A DNA stretch of 64,000 nt from a bacterium. Its GTDB lineage: Bacteria > Sysuimicrobiota > Sysuimicrobiia > Sysuimicrobiales > Thermofontiviventaceae. The stretch lies in the NCBI GenBank assembly GCA_030550015.1, contig JAUQQG010000118.1, forward strand, positions 17,377 through 81,376. Direction: 5' to 3'. This document shows positions 1 through 9,308 of the stretch, one piece after another (the first letter of the stretch is position 1; each line of letters starts with the position of its first letter). Position numbers and translations under genes: made by a program. The notes below the pieces were generated by a model, which saw only the letters and a program-made list of their open reading frames with translations, had not been told where the DNA came from and did not search any database.

Positions 1-1369
1 TGAGGGTCATCAGGGTCCGGTTTTTGGGGCTTTCGCTGTAGGCCCCACTCTCCAGGTGTTCAGAACCTTTTGCGATGAACATCCCGCCAGGGACAGAGGG
101 AATGGGCCGCGGGGAGATTCCTTCTTCGGTGATGGCGAACCTTCGGAACGGCCACTCCTCGTTGTTCTGGACCGGCTCGCGGACGAGCTTTCCCCTATCG
201 ATAGTGATCCTTGAGAGGTCGAGGGGCGGGATCGTCTGCTTGCTCATGGCTACCAACTGCTCGGTAAGAAAGATCACAGGGCACTGGAAACGCTCGGCCA
301 GGTTGAATGCCTCAGCGATGAGGTAGAATGCCTCCTCTGCGTTGGCAGGGGAGAGGACGATACGGGGGAAATCGCCATGGGCCCCGAAGATCGCATGGTT
401 GAGGTCTCCCTGCTCCGTCTTCGTCGGGAGGCCCGTGCTGGGCCCTGGGCGCTGGCAGTCCACAATGACCACCGGAACCTCCACCATCCCGGCCAGGGCC
501 ATAGCCTCGGTCATGAGGGAGAACCCGGGACCAGAGGTAGAGGTCATCGCGCGTGCCCCAGCATGGGCAGCGCCGATGGCCATATTGATCGCAGCCAGCT
601 CGTCTTCTGCCTGGATCACTACCCCGTTGTACTTGGGGAGGTATTTGGCCATCCACTCTAGGATGTCCGTGGCTGGCGTGATGGGGTAGGCAGCGAGGAA
701 CCGACAGCCGGCGGCGAGTGCGCCGTACCCAATAGCCTCATCGCCTGTGATGAGCAGGCGTTTGGGGTTCTCCCCATTTCCGGTGATCCGGTAGGGCGGC
801 TTGGGAGCCTGTGCGGCCTGTCTCCGGCCTAGGTCAAAGGCACGCTTGTTCTTCTCCACCACCGTTGGCCCCTTGCGCCCATAGGTGGAAGCGAGGATGT
901 CATGGAAGATGGTATCGTCCAAAGAGAGGAGCTCCGCAAGGACACCAAGGGCCACCGTATTCTTCATCAACTCCAAGCCGAGCTCGGAACGGGCGATGTT
1001 GCTCAACGGGACTCCGAGGTAGTGAACTCCTTTGGCGTGGAGGGAATCTGGAACCTGCTCACCCCGGGAGTTGTCGTAGATCACGACCCCTCCTGGCTGG
1101 ATCTCCCCACTATGGATCTCTACCGATTCCATGTCGAAGGCGAGGAGGAAGTCGAGGGCATTCCCAGGTCCCCAGATAGGTGCATCTTTTGCCCGGATGG
1201 TGTAGTTCGTATGGCCCCCACGGATCCGGGAGGGGAAGTCCTTGAGGGCGATTACCCAGAGCCCCATGCGCTTGAGGGCCTTTGCCAGGAGATCCCCTGT
1301 AGTTAGGCTCCCATCTCCTGCCTGCCCGCCGATCCGCACGCTAAGGTCATTCACGCGTACCTCGCTCAT
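1..1369 (-). CDS. korA: 2-oxoacid:acceptor oxidoreductase, alpha subunit with fused gamma domain (partial)
   Basis: The reading frame is open to the left edge; 456 codons are visible and the C-terminus is missing. Residues about 10-180 form the gamma-type domain (RIGGQAGDG, then SRIRGGHTNY). From about residue 205 the alpha pyrimidine-binding domain begins (GDEAIGYGALAAG, AYPITPATDI, TSTSGPGFSLMTEA). This gamma-alpha fusion is the architecture of KorA/OorA subunits, which decarboxylate 2-oxoglutarate or similar 2-oxoacids to acyl-CoA with ferredoxin as acceptor. The ATG follows AGGAGG by eight bases. The partner beta (TPP) subunit should lie just beyond the left edge. The exact 2-oxoacid cannot be settled, since pyruvate and branched-chain enzymes share the fold. 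The gene is divergent from the LIV operon. Confidence 0.88.
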   Translation of the reverse strand, partial: MSEVRVNDLSVRIGGQAGDGSLTTGDLLAKALKRMGLWVIALKDFPSRIRGGHTNYTIRAKDAPIWGPGNALDFLLAFDMESVEIHSGEIQPGGVVIYDNSRGEQVPDSLHAKGVHYLGVPLSNIARSELGLELMKNTVALGVLAELLSLDDTIFHDILASTYGRKGPTVVEKNKRAFDLGRRQAAQAPKPPYRITGNGENPKRLLITGDEAIGYGALAAGCRFLAAYPITPATDILEWMAKYLPKYNGVVIQAEDELAAINMAIGAAHAGARAMTSTSGPGFSLMTEAMALAGMVEVPVVIVDCQRPGPSTGLPTKTEQGDLNHAIFGAHGDFPRIVLSPANAEEAFYLIAEAFNLAERFQCPVIFLTEQLVAMSKQTIPPLDLSRITIDRGKLVREPVQNNEEWPFRRFAITEEGISPRPIPSVPGGMFIAKGSEHLESGAYSESPKNRTLMTL

Positions 1370-1445
1370 TGTATCTGCCTCCTACGCCCTCTCACCCGGC
1401 TGTTAGGACTTCCTCAAGCCCTCGTCCTACTATAGAAGAATTCCC

Positions 1446-1462
1446 CCCTCTTGTGAAGAGGG
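1446..1462. repeat. small perfect hairpin in the korA-livM divergent region
   Basis: CCCTCTT and AAGAGGG form a perfect 7-bp inverted repeat around GTG. It lies in the 263-base divergent intergenic region 1370-1632, which holds no ORF I would call and no promoter with two convincing boxes. It could be an operator or a leader hairpin; nothing in the sequence decides. Confidence 0.35.
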
Positions 1463-1632
1463 ACGCTCCATTCCGCAAGCTCTCACTTTCCAATATAGCA
1501 CAGACATCTCACTTAACTATGGACGCGTGCCTCCGAGAAAGGGAGGATCGGCGAACGTGCCGAATCTTGAATACTTCGAGACCTCCAGCAAGGCGTGATA
1601 TCCCAAACCTTACCTCAGGAGGAGAGTGAGGG

Positions 1633-2616
1633 GTGGAGCTGCGGGAGCGGTATGAAGAGGATCTCGCCCTGGTCCTGGGACTTCCCGCCTGGCTGGGGTT
1701 ATTGGTGGCTCTGGCTGTTCTCGTCTTATTCCCCCTCCTCGCGCCGCGCTACCTTGTGTATATCGTCACGCTGATGGCGATTCATATCCTGGTCGCCATC
1801 GGCCTGAACCTGTTAACGGGGTATACTGGACAGATCTCCCTGGGTCATGCTGGGTTTGTGGCCATTGGAGCGTATACCGCTGGTCTTTTGATGGTAAGGG
1901 TAGGGGTTCCTTTCCCCTTTGCCTTTCTCCTTTCTGGCTTCTCCGCAGCGTTCTTTGGGTTTCTCCTTGGCCTCCCCGTGCTGCGACTCACTGGGCCCTA
2001 CCTCACGATTGCAACCTTGGGGTTTGGGATCGCTGTGCATCAAGTGCTGACCAACTGGGAAGGTCTTTCAGGAGGAAGGATGGGGCTTTTTATTCCCAAA
2101 CCATCCATAGGGCCGTGGACCCTGGCTTCAGAAGCAGCCCTCTACTACTTGGCCGTAGGGACAACGGGTGTCCTCACGTGGATTGCCTACAACCTTGTTC
2201 GTTCCCACATTGGCCGGGCGTTCGTGGCCATCCGGGATAGCGATGTTGCCGCGGAGGTCATGGGGGTCAACCTGATGGTCTACAAGACCCTGGCCTTTGG
2301 GCTCAGCGCTTTCTATGCAGGGGTCGCTGGTGCCCTCCAGGGACATCTTCTGGGTTACATCGAACCTCAGATGTTCACCCTGTTCGAATCTATTTATTAC
2401 TTCAGCATGATCGTGGTGGGAGGGCTTGGGACGATCCCGGGCTCCATCCTGGGCGCTGTCCTGATGACGATCTTACCCCAGGTACTCTCCGGGCTCCGGG
2501 AGTGGCTCCCCATTGTCTACGGAGGTACCATCATCTTCATCATGGCCGTAGAGCCCTGGGGCCTTTACGGGCGCTGGCTACGGATCAAGTGGTGGTTGAA
2601 GACATGGCCGTTCTAG
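1633..2616 (+). CDS. livM: Branched-chain amino acid ABC transporter permease LivM
   Basis: This is a 327-residue polytopic membrane protein of normal LivM length. It carries the LivM signature NLLTGYTGQISLGHAGFVAI at about residues 58-77, followed by the GAYTAGLL helix, and later the cytoplasmic EAA-like loop (GRAFVAIRDSDVAAEVMGVN) that docks the ATPase. It forms the membrane channel with LivH for an importer of leucine/isoleucine/valine or related amides and acids. The start is GTG with an AGGAGG ten bases upstream. It is the first gene of livM-livH-livK-livG-livF; livM before livH reverses the usual order. The stop overlaps livH by 13 bases, implying translational coupling. Confidence 0.93.
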   Translation: MELRERYEEDLALVLGLPAWLGLLVALAVLVLFPLLAPRYLVYIVTLMAIHILVAIGLNLLTGYTGQISLGHAGFVAIGAYTAGLLMVRVGVPFPFAFLLSGFSAAFFGFLLGLPVLRLTGPYLTIATLGFGIAVHQVLTNWEGLSGGRMGLFIPKPSIGPWTLASEAALYYLAVGTTGVLTWIAYNLVRSHIGRAFVAIRDSDVAAEVMGVNLMVYKTLAFGLSAFYAGVAGALQGHLLGYIEPQMFTLFESIYYFSMIVVGGLGTIPGSILGAVLMTILPQVLSGLREWLPIVYGGTIIFIMAVEPWGLYGRWLRIKWWLKTWPF

Positions 2617-3485
2617 CTTTGCAGTATGCCCTCAATGGACTGGCCACAGGGAGCCTCTACGTCCTGGTGGCCCTAGGTATTGTGATCCTCTACCGGACAT
2701 CCCGGATCCTCAACTTCGCCCACGGGGATATTGCGACCTTTGGGACGTTTCTCGCATTCACCCTGATCACCCGCCTTGGGGTTGCTCCACTCCTGGCTTA
2801 CCTCCTCACACTCGCTACGACAGGACTCCTTGGAGCAGGTTTCTACTCCCTTATCCTCCGGCGCGCAAAGGAGGCTACGCTCTTGGGGCAGATCGTGATG
2901 ACCCTGGGGTTTGCCCTTGTGCTCAACGGGGCTGTGGTGGTTGTGTGGGGGGCTGACACCAAGGTGTTCCCTTCGCTTCTCTCGGAGACAAAGGTATACC
3001 ATCTCGGGGGGATTGTGATCAGCCAGCTCAGCCTGGGGAGCCTCATCATGGGATTCTTCCTCATGGTCCTGCTCTACCTCCTCGTCCAGTGGACCAAAGT
3101 CGGGCTAGCCATGCGCGCGGTCTCTCAGAATCCTCTCGCTGCCCAGGCTCTTGGGATCCCTACCCGCCGGGTTTTGGCCCTTGCCTGGGGGGTTGCCTCT
3201 GCCCTTGGCGCCTCTGCGGGGATCCTCCTTGCTCCGGTCACACTCCTTGACCCTTTCATGATGCTCGACCCTTTCCTCAAAGGGTTTGCCGCCGCAGTCC
3301 TCGGGGGAATGGATAGCCCTCCAGGAGCCGTCGTGGGAGGGCTTGTGCTTGGGGTGATTGAAAGCCTTTTTGGTGGGTTCGTCTCTGTGGCCTTCAAGGC
3401 AACCCTGGCCTTCGCGATCATTGTCCTAGTGCTTACCGTCCGTCCTGAAGGGCTGCTCGGGAGGGAATACAAAAAACGCGTATGA
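2604..3485 (+). CDS. livH: Branched-chain amino acid ABC transporter permease LivH
   Basis: This 293-residue integral membrane protein begins with the conserved LivH opening (QYALNGLATGSLYVLVALG) and contains the RILNFAHGD motif at about residues 37-45, plus the MRAVSQNPLAAQALGI coupling loop. It pairs with LivM. A longer in-frame extension exists upstream, but it lies inside livM and is not LivH-like, so the ATG at 2604 is chosen. The C-terminal VRPEGLLGREYKKRV is typical of the family. A ribosome site and the binding-protein gene follow after 12 bases. Confidence 0.93.
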   Translation: MAVLALQYALNGLATGSLYVLVALGIVILYRTSRILNFAHGDIATFGTFLAFTLITRLGVAPLLAYLLTLATTGLLGAGFYSLILRRAKEATLLGQIVMTLGFALVLNGAVVVVWGADTKVFPSLLSETKVYHLGGIVISQLSLGSLIMGFFLMVLLYLLVQWTKVGLAMRAVSQNPLAAQALGIPTRRVLALAWGVASALGASAGILLAPVTLLDPFMMLDPFLKGFAAAVLGGMDSPPGAVVGGLVLGVIESLFGGFVSVAFKATLAFAIIVLVLTVRPEGLLGREYKKRV

Positions 3486-3497
3486 GGAGGTGAGAAG

Positions 3498-4688
3498 ATG
3501 GGACGGTTGAGGTGGAAGGGTCTGGTCCTCGCAGTCGCAGGACTCGTGGTCCTGAGTACTCCTCTTATCGGGGCACAGGAGCGCGGGATCACCCCTACAG
3601 AGGTTGTCCTAGGTTCCTCCATGCCCCTTTCAGGACCAGCAGCTTACTGGGGTGCCGTGGGGAAGGGCATCGACGCATACGTCAAATACCTGAACGACCA
3701 AGGGGGAATCCACGGCCGGAAACTCACTTTCATTTTGCGGGACGATAGCTACCTCCCGCCGAGGGCAGTTGCCAATGTGCGGGAGCTCGTGGAGCGAGCA
3801 GGCGTCTTTGCCATCGTCGGGTTGATCGGGACAGCCAATGCTTTTGCTGTCCGTGATTATATCGTTCAGAACAGGGTGATTTGGATCACCCCCACGGCGG
3901 ACTCCAGCATCTGGGCAGGCTTCCGGCAGAAGCGGTACCTCTTCGTGACCTACCCCAGCTATGTCCATGAGGCCACGATTCTGACACGCTATGCTGCTGA
4001 GAAGCTTGGTGTGAAGAAGGTGGCGGTCTTTTACCAGAACGACCTCTATGGGCAGAAAGGCCTCCTCGGGGTCAAACGCGCCGTCAATGCGTTGAAAGGA
4101 GCGGTCAAGCTTGTTTCCGCGGTGCCTTACGAGCTGGTCGTCACCGATCTGAGCAGCCATGCCCTCAAACTCCGTGGGTCCGGGGCAGATGCAGTGATCC
4201 TGTATGCGACTCCTCGACATGGTGCGCTCATCGTCCGGGAGATGGCCAAGATTGGCTACCGTCCCCGGCTCCTCGCGAGCTTCACCCTCACCGATCCGAT
4301 CATGTTTACCCTCGCCGGTGAGGCCTGGGATGATGTCTACCTGACCGCTTTCTTCCCCCTCCCTGGCACCGACCCGAAGGTCGATGAGACGCTCCAGATC
4401 TTGTTTAAGTACGACCCTACGCTCAGGGCGAACCCCTTCAACTCTGTCGCTGGGGTAGCGTTCCTGGAGCCGTTTTTGGAGGGGCTACGGCGCGCGGGAC
4501 GTGACCTTACCACGGAGCGGTTCATCTCTGCCATGGAGACCATCCGCAACTGGGATGGGCAGGTCATCCGGGGGGTAACTTTCGGTCCGGATCGACGGCA
4601 GGGAATCAACCGGATCTACATCGTCCGGGCAGAGAAGGGAAGGTATACGAAGCTGACGGATTGGATCGAGTATCCCGTGGAGTTTTAA
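3498..4688 (+). CDS. livK: Branched-chain amino acid ABC transporter substrate-binding protein
   Basis: This is a 396-residue exported protein. A signal peptide covers roughly residues 1-26 (basic start, hydrophobic core, cleavage near LIGAQ). There is no lipobox cysteine, so it is probably released or periplasm-like. The mature start (ITPTEVVLGSSMPLSGPAAY) and NDQGGIHGRKL are typical of type I Leu/Ile/Val-binding (LIVBP-like) proteins. It captures an amino acid, amide or carboxylate and delivers it to LivHM. GAGGAGGTGAG precedes the ATG. Position directly behind both permeases supports assignment; substrate specificity cannot be read from sequence, and aromatic or short-chain acids are possible. 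Confidence 0.9.
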   Translation: MGRLRWKGLVLAVAGLVVLSTPLIGAQERGITPTEVVLGSSMPLSGPAAYWGAVGKGIDAYVKYLNDQGGIHGRKLTFILRDDSYLPPRAVANVRELVERAGVFAIVGLIGTANAFAVRDYIVQNRVIWITPTADSSIWAGFRQKRYLFVTYPSYVHEATILTRYAAEKLGVKKVAVFYQNDLYGQKGLLGVKRAVNALKGAVKLVSAVPYELVVTDLSSHALKLRGSGADAVILYATPRHGALIVREMAKIGYRPRLLASFTLTDPIMFTLAGEAWDDVYLTAFFPLPGTDPKVDETLQILFKYDPTLRANPFNSVAGVAFLEPFLEGLRRAGRDLTTERFISAMETIRNWDGQVIRGVTFGPDRRQGINRIYIVRAEKGRYTKLTDWIEYPVEF

Positions 4689-4861
4689 CTGCCCAGAGAA
4701 GTCCAGAGGTTCGCCGGGGTCTTTTGAGAATCAGGGATCATCGGAACGAGCTGTGAGGGCTTAGAGGGATTCCATCTTGGAGTCTACCTGAGTCAGCGGG
4801 GTTGCCCTGCTTGAGGTGAAGGGCTCGCCCCGCGACGGCAATGGTGTAAGTGGTGTGTGGT

Positions 4862-5638
4862 ATGGGCCAGAGCCTGCTGGAGGTCAAAGATCTTACCATC
4901 CGGTTTGGCGGGATCGCAGCGCTCGCCGGCGTAGACCTCACGGTGGAAGAGGGAGAGCTGGTTGCCCTCATCGGCCCGAATGGGGCAGGGAAGACCACCC
5001 TCTTCAACTGTCTCTGCGGGATCTACCGGCCGGACAGGGGAGAGATGCGCTTTGCCGGCCATGACCTGAGGGGGCTCCGGCCTGACGCCATCGCTCGGCT
5101 AGGGATCAGCAGGACATTCCAGAATATCGAGCTCTTCCGAAACATGACCGCACTCGACAACATTCTCCTAGCCCGGCATATTCACATGCGTGTGGGCTTC
5201 TGGGATGCTGCCCTGGCAACATCCCGCTGGTGGCGGGAGGAGGTACGACACCGTGCTCGGGCAGAGGAGATCCTGGACTTCCTCGACCTTCAGGCGGCAC
5301 GCCACCGGAGGGTTGCCGACCTGCCCATCGGTCAACAGAAACTTGTGGAGCTGGGGCGTGCCCTTGCCCTGGAGCCTAAGCTCCTGCTCCTGGATGAGCC
5401 CTCCTCTGGGATGACCGCAGAGGAAAAGGAGGACCTGGTATTCCGAATCAAAGACATCCTGGAGGAACTAGGGATCACCATCGTGCTCGTTGAGCACGAC
5501 CTGAAGCTGGTCATGGGGATCGCCCAGCGGGTCATTGTTCTGGATCACGGTCAGGTGATTGCAGAGGGAACTCCTGCGGAGGTCCAGCAGCATCCTGATG
5601 TGATTCGGGCCTACCTGGGGGAGGAGAGCCTCTCGTGA
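4862..5638 (+). CDS. livG: Branched-chain amino acid ABC transporter ATP-binding protein LivG
   Basis: About 258 residues from the chosen ATG; a GTG four codons earlier is also possible, and neither has a strong ribosome site. Walker A is GPNGAGKTT, Walker B LLLLDEPSSGM, and the H-loop is VEHDLKLVMGIAQRVIVLD. The ABC signature is degenerate (LPIGQQKLVELGRAL), which is normal for LivG. FRNMTALDNILLARH is the LivG-specific helical region. It hydrolyses ATP with LivF to drive uptake through LivHM. A 173-base gap separates it from livK, so it may have its own promoter, though I see none. The stop overlaps livF by four bases. Confidence 0.92.
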   Translation: MGQSLLEVKDLTIRFGGIAALAGVDLTVEEGELVALIGPNGAGKTTLFNCLCGIYRPDRGEMRFAGHDLRGLRPDAIARLGISRTFQNIELFRNMTALDNILLARHIHMRVGFWDAALATSRWWREEVRHRARAEEILDFLDLQAARHRRVADLPIGQQKLVELGRALALEPKLLLLDEPSSGMTAEEKEDLVFRIKDILEELGITIVLVEHDLKLVMGIAQRVIVLDHGQVIAEGTPAEVQQHPDVIRAYLGEESLS

Positions 5639-6414
5639 CTGTTTTGTTACGCGTTTCCAATGTGGAGACCGCCTATTATGGCCGCCTGCTGGTATTACGC
5701 GGCGTCTCCCTCGAGGTAGCCGAGGGACAGATCGTGGCGCTGTTGGGGAGCAATGGCGCAGGAAAGACAACGCTGCTCCGCACGATTATGGGTATGATCC
5801 CCAATCAGCCACAGAAGGGGACAGTGGAATTCCTGGGACGCCGTATCAATGGATGGGACCCTGAGGACATCGCCCGCCTTGGGCTCGCCTACGTTCCCGA
5901 GGGGCGGGGGATCTTCCCCGAGCTGACAGTCCGGGAGAACCTCTTGCTGGGAGCTTATGCGCGCAACGATACCCGAGCAATCCAGGAGGATCTGGATCGG
6001 GTCTACGGGAAGTTCCCTGTGTTGCGCGAACGCTCTCGCCAGCTTGCCGGGACCCTCTCCGGAGGCGAACAGCAGATGCTCGCCATCGCTCGAGCCTTGC
6101 TCATGCGCCCTAAGCTCCTCATGCTGGATGAGCCATCGCTGGGTCTCGCCCCACTGGTCGTTCGGGAGATCTTTCGGATCATCGAGGAGGTCCACAGGGA
6201 GGGTACCACGATCCTCCTGGTGGAGCAGAACGCCCGTCTCGCTCTGAACCTGGCGCACTACGGATACGTGATGGAGACGGGGCGTATCGTCCTTGAGGGG
6301 AGGACGGAGGAACTGCGGGAAAACCCCAACGTCCAGGAGCTCTACCTGGGAGTCCATCGAGAGGTCTCGATCAAAGGCTATCGCCGCTACAAAGTACGTC
6401 GCAGATGGGCATGA
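5635..6414 (+). CDS. livF: Branched-chain amino acid ABC transporter ATP-binding protein LivF
   Basis: This 259-residue ATPase has Walker A GSNGAGKTT, LSGGEQQMLAIARALL as signature, Walker B LMLDEPSLGLAP and VEQNARLALNLAHYGYVME, the standard LivF pattern (YVPEGRGIFPELTVRENL is also diagnostic). The start is a GTG overlapping the livG stop. It completes the five-component importer. The C-terminus carries a basic tail (KGYRRYKVRRRWA) longer than in most LivF proteins. It is the only livF in the window and may also serve the second LIV operon, which lacks one. Confidence 0.93.
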   Translation: MTVLLRVSNVETAYYGRLLVLRGVSLEVAEGQIVALLGSNGAGKTTLLRTIMGMIPNQPQKGTVEFLGRRINGWDPEDIARLGLAYVPEGRGIFPELTVRENLLLGAYARNDTRAIQEDLDRVYGKFPVLRERSRQLAGTLSGGEQQMLAIARALLMRPKLLMLDEPSLGLAPLVVREIFRIIEEVHREGTTILLVEQNARLALNLAHYGYVMETGRIVLEGRTEELRENPNVQELYLGVHREVSIKGYRRYKVRRRWA

Positions 6415-6505
6415 CTATGGAGAGGAGATCCCAAGCCGGCATGGTGCAGGTTTCTTTCACTTTCACAAAACCAGCCAACGTGCAAACCCGCCAACCTGTG
6501 AACTT

Positions 6506-8359
6506 CTAGCGGTACAAACTCTCGATGAGGTCTCGGTACTTCTCCATGATCGCTTTCCGCTTGACTTTCAGAGTGGGGGTAATCTCCCCTTCTTCCTCGT
6601 AAAGGCGGCGGGGGAGGATGGCGAACTTCTTCACCTGTTCGGGGCTCGACAGGGTACGGTTGACCGCTTCGACCTCTGCGGAGATGAGCTTATAGACCTC
6701 CGGGTTCCCGGCGAGGTCGGAGTACGTGGTGAAGGGGATGCGCCGGTCCTGGGCCCACTTTGTCACGTTCTCTTCGTCGATCACGATGAGCGCGACGAGG
6801 TAGCGGCGTCCATCCCCCACGACCACTGCGTCATGGATGTAGGGACTAAACTTGAGCTTGTTTTCAATGTACTGAGGGGCGATGTTCTTTCCTCCCGAGG
6901 TAATGAACAGGTCCTTCTTCCGATCTGTGATCCGAAGATAGCCCTCCTCATCGAGGACTCCTACGTCTCCGGAGTGGAGCCAGCCGTCACGGAGGGTGGA
7001 AGCAGTAGCGTCGGGGTCTTTGAAGTATCCCTTGAACACGTTCGGACCACGGACGAGAATCTCCCCGTCCTCAGCGATGCGTACTTCGACCCCAGGAAGC
7101 GGCTTGCCAACCGTCCCCAGTTTAATGTCTTCCCCTTGGTGGATGGTCGTCGGACCGCTCCCCTCCGTTTGGCCGTAGACCTCCCGGATGGGTACGCCAA
7201 TGGACCAGAAGTACCAGAGGATATCGGGGGCGATGGGAGCGGCACCGGAAAGTACCAGCCGGGCGCGGTCAAGCCCAAGCTTGCGCTTGAGAGGGAGGAG
7301 GACAAAGGTGTGGGCCAAGAAGTACAGCGCACGGAGCCACCAAGGCACCTTCCACCTTCCAACATGTTTGGCATCTGGCGGGGATTGGGAGAGCTTGGCC
7401 TCGGCGTAGCGCCGCCCAATGCGCACAGCCCATCGGTATGCCATCCGCTTGGCGAAGTCGGCCTCCTGCATGTGGAGCTCCACACCTGAGTAGATCTTTT
7501 CCCAGATCCTCGGGACAGCGAAGATCACCGTGGGGGAGACTTCCCGGAGGTTCTGTAGGACAGTGTCCAAGTTCTCGCAGAAGTTCACCGTATAGCCCCA
7601 GCGAACGGGAAGGAAGACGGAGAGCTGGCGTTCAGCGATATGGGAGAGGGGAAGGAAGGAGAGGACCTCGTCGGTCGGATAGACAGGGTTTGCCTTGGCC
7701 AGGGCCTCGGTGGTCCAAAGGATGTTGTGGTGGGTGAGCATGACTCCCTTGGGAGGGCCTGTGGTCCCGGAGGTGTAGATCAAGACCGCGACATCCTCTG
7801 GGTCGATTTCTCGAAGCCTCTCCTCAAGGAGGTGGGGGTGGGCGGTCTGGAATTGCTCACCGAGTTCCATGAGCTCATCCAGGAACATCACCTGAGGATC
7901 TATGAACCCCCGCAATCCCTCCCGGTCCATCACAATGATGCGCTCGAGCCGGGGGAGATGTCCTCGGACCACTAGGGCCTTGTCGAGCTGTTCCTCGTTT
8001 TCCACAATAAAGAGCCGGGCCTCGCTGTGCCCGAGGATGTAGGCAACCTGTTCCGGGCTGCTCGTTGTGTAGATGGCTGTGGTGATCCCCCCGGCAGCCT
8101 GGATCCCTAGATCGCAGATGACCCACTCCGGCCTATTCTCCCCAATGAGCCCAACGCGCTCCCCTCGCTCTAACCCAAGGGAGAGGAGGCCGTTGGCAAC
8201 GAACCGAACCCTCCGGGCGTACTCCTCCCAGGTAATCCGGTGCCAGATGCCGTACCTCTTATAACGGAGGGCAGTCCGGTTTCCTTGACGCGCTGCCTGG
8301 GAGAAGAACATCCCCGGCACGGTCTGCTCTACTGTAGCTCTGGTCTGGAGGATTGCCAT
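6506..8359 (-). CDS. Long-chain acyl-CoA synthetase (AMP-forming)
   Basis: This 617-residue enzyme of the FAA1/FadD15 type activates fatty acids to acyl-CoA through an acyl-adenylate. The AMP-binding P-loop-like motif is YTSGTTGPPKGVMLTHHN at about residues 193-210. GQTEGSG, HSGDVGVLDEEGYL and DRKKDLFITSGGKNIAP are the A5, A7 and A8 adenylation motifs. The long N-terminal region and C-terminal helical tail match the longer FAA1-like group rather than E. coli FadD. It is transcribed toward livF (convergent, 91-base gap) and divergently from the SDR gene, which suggests a fatty-acid or ketoacid function for both. Chain-length preference is unknown. Confidence 0.88.
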   Translation of the reverse strand: MAILQTRATVEQTVPGMFFSQAARQGNRTALRYKRYGIWHRITWEEYARRVRFVANGLLSLGLERGERVGLIGENRPEWVICDLGIQAAGGITTAIYTTSSPEQVAYILGHSEARLFIVENEEQLDKALVVRGHLPRLERIIVMDREGLRGFIDPQVMFLDELMELGEQFQTAHPHLLEERLREIDPEDVAVLIYTSGTTGPPKGVMLTHHNILWTTEALAKANPVYPTDEVLSFLPLSHIAERQLSVFLPVRWGYTVNFCENLDTVLQNLREVSPTVIFAVPRIWEKIYSGVELHMQEADFAKRMAYRWAVRIGRRYAEAKLSQSPPDAKHVGRWKVPWWLRALYFLAHTFVLLPLKRKLGLDRARLVLSGAAPIAPDILWYFWSIGVPIREVYGQTEGSGPTTIHQGEDIKLGTVGKPLPGVEVRIAEDGEILVRGPNVFKGYFKDPDATASTLRDGWLHSGDVGVLDEEGYLRITDRKKDLFITSGGKNIAPQYIENKLKFSPYIHDAVVVGDGRRYLVALIVIDEENVTKWAQDRRIPFTTYSDLAGNPEVYKLISAEVEAVNRTLSSPEQVKKFAILPRRLYEEEGEITPTLKVKRKAIMEKYRDLIESLYR

Positions 8360-8473
8360 GGCTCCATGCGAGGTATGGAGGTCCCCAGGGAGAATATTTT
8401 CTGCAGCGGGGGCGGTTTCTCCTGCGCGCGAGGACGACTTTCCTAGGCATTCTCGTCTGCAAGGAGGTTAACG

Positions 8474-9247
8474 ATGCATGTCCACAGGTTGTTCGACCTT
8501 ACAGGGAGGGTTGCCCTGGTCACCGGGGGATCTCGGGGGCTTGGGCTGGAGATCGCGGAAGGGCTTGGGGAAGCAGGAGCAAAGGTGGTGATCTGCGCGA
8601 GGCGGGAGGAGTGGCTGCAGCCAGCGGGAGAGCACCTCCGGGAGCTTGGGATTGAAACCCTCGTGATCCCTTGTGATGTCAGCCGTCCCGAACAGGTGGA
8701 GGGAATCATTGCCAAGACCATGGACCACTTCGGCCGGCTGGATATCCTGGTCAACGCCGCTGGAAGAAGCTGGGGTCAACCCGCTGTGGAGATGCCTCTT
8801 GAACGCTGGCGGGAGGTGATGGAAGCCAATGCCACAGGAACGTTTCTGGCCTGCCAGGCTGCATCGAAGGTGATGATCTCCCAGGGGTACGGGAGGATTA
8901 TCAACATTGCCTCTGTTGCTGGGCTTCTGGGGACACCTCCAGAAATCCTGGATGCGGTCGGGTATTCCGCCAGCAAGGGCGCGATCATCGCGCTCACCAG
9001 GGATCTGGCTGTGAAATGGGCCCGGTACGGGATTACTGTAAACGCCATCGCCCCAGGGTTCTTCCCCACACGGATGTCCAGCGCAGTCATTGCACGTGCC
9101 GGGGAAGAGCTGACGCGCCGGATCCCTATGGGGCGGGTAGGCAGGGAAGGGGAGCTCAAGGGAGTTGCTGTCTTCCTCGCTTCGGAGGCGGCGAGTTACA
9201 TTACAGGCCAGGTCCTTTGCGTGGATGGTGGGATGAGTGCGGTGTAA
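8474..9247 (+). CDS. SDR-family oxidoreductase (gluconate 5-dehydrogenase / ketoacyl reductase type)
   Basis: This classical short-chain dehydrogenase of 257 residues has TGGSRGLGLEIAEGL (dinucleotide site, about 16-30), NAAGRSWG, the catalytic serine in NIASVAGLLG, and YSASKG (Tyr/Lys). The C-terminal VDGGMSAV is the usual classical SDR ending. The arginine-rich region CARREEW after the second strand favours NADP(H). An AAGGAGGTTAACG leader gives a strong start. Gluconate 5-dehydrogenase and 3-oxoacyl-ACP reductase are close alternatives; the divergent acyl-CoA synthetase makes a fatty-acid role plausible but does not prove it. Confidence 0.82.
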   Translation: MHVHRLFDLTGRVALVTGGSRGLGLEIAEGLGEAGAKVVICARREEWLQPAGEHLRELGIETLVIPCDVSRPEQVEGIIAKTMDHFGRLDILVNAAGRSWGQPAVEMPLERWREVMEANATGTFLACQAASKVMISQGYGRIINIASVAGLLGTPPEILDAVGYSASKGAIIALTRDLAVKWARYGITVNAIAPGFFPTRMSSAVIARAGEELTRRIPMGRVGREGELKGVAVFLASEAASYITGQVLCVDGGMSAV

Positions 9248-9308
9248 ACAGGTTCCACGTTCAATGGAATTCTGAATAACTTGCAACCTGAAAACCTGGA
9301 ACCTGCAA

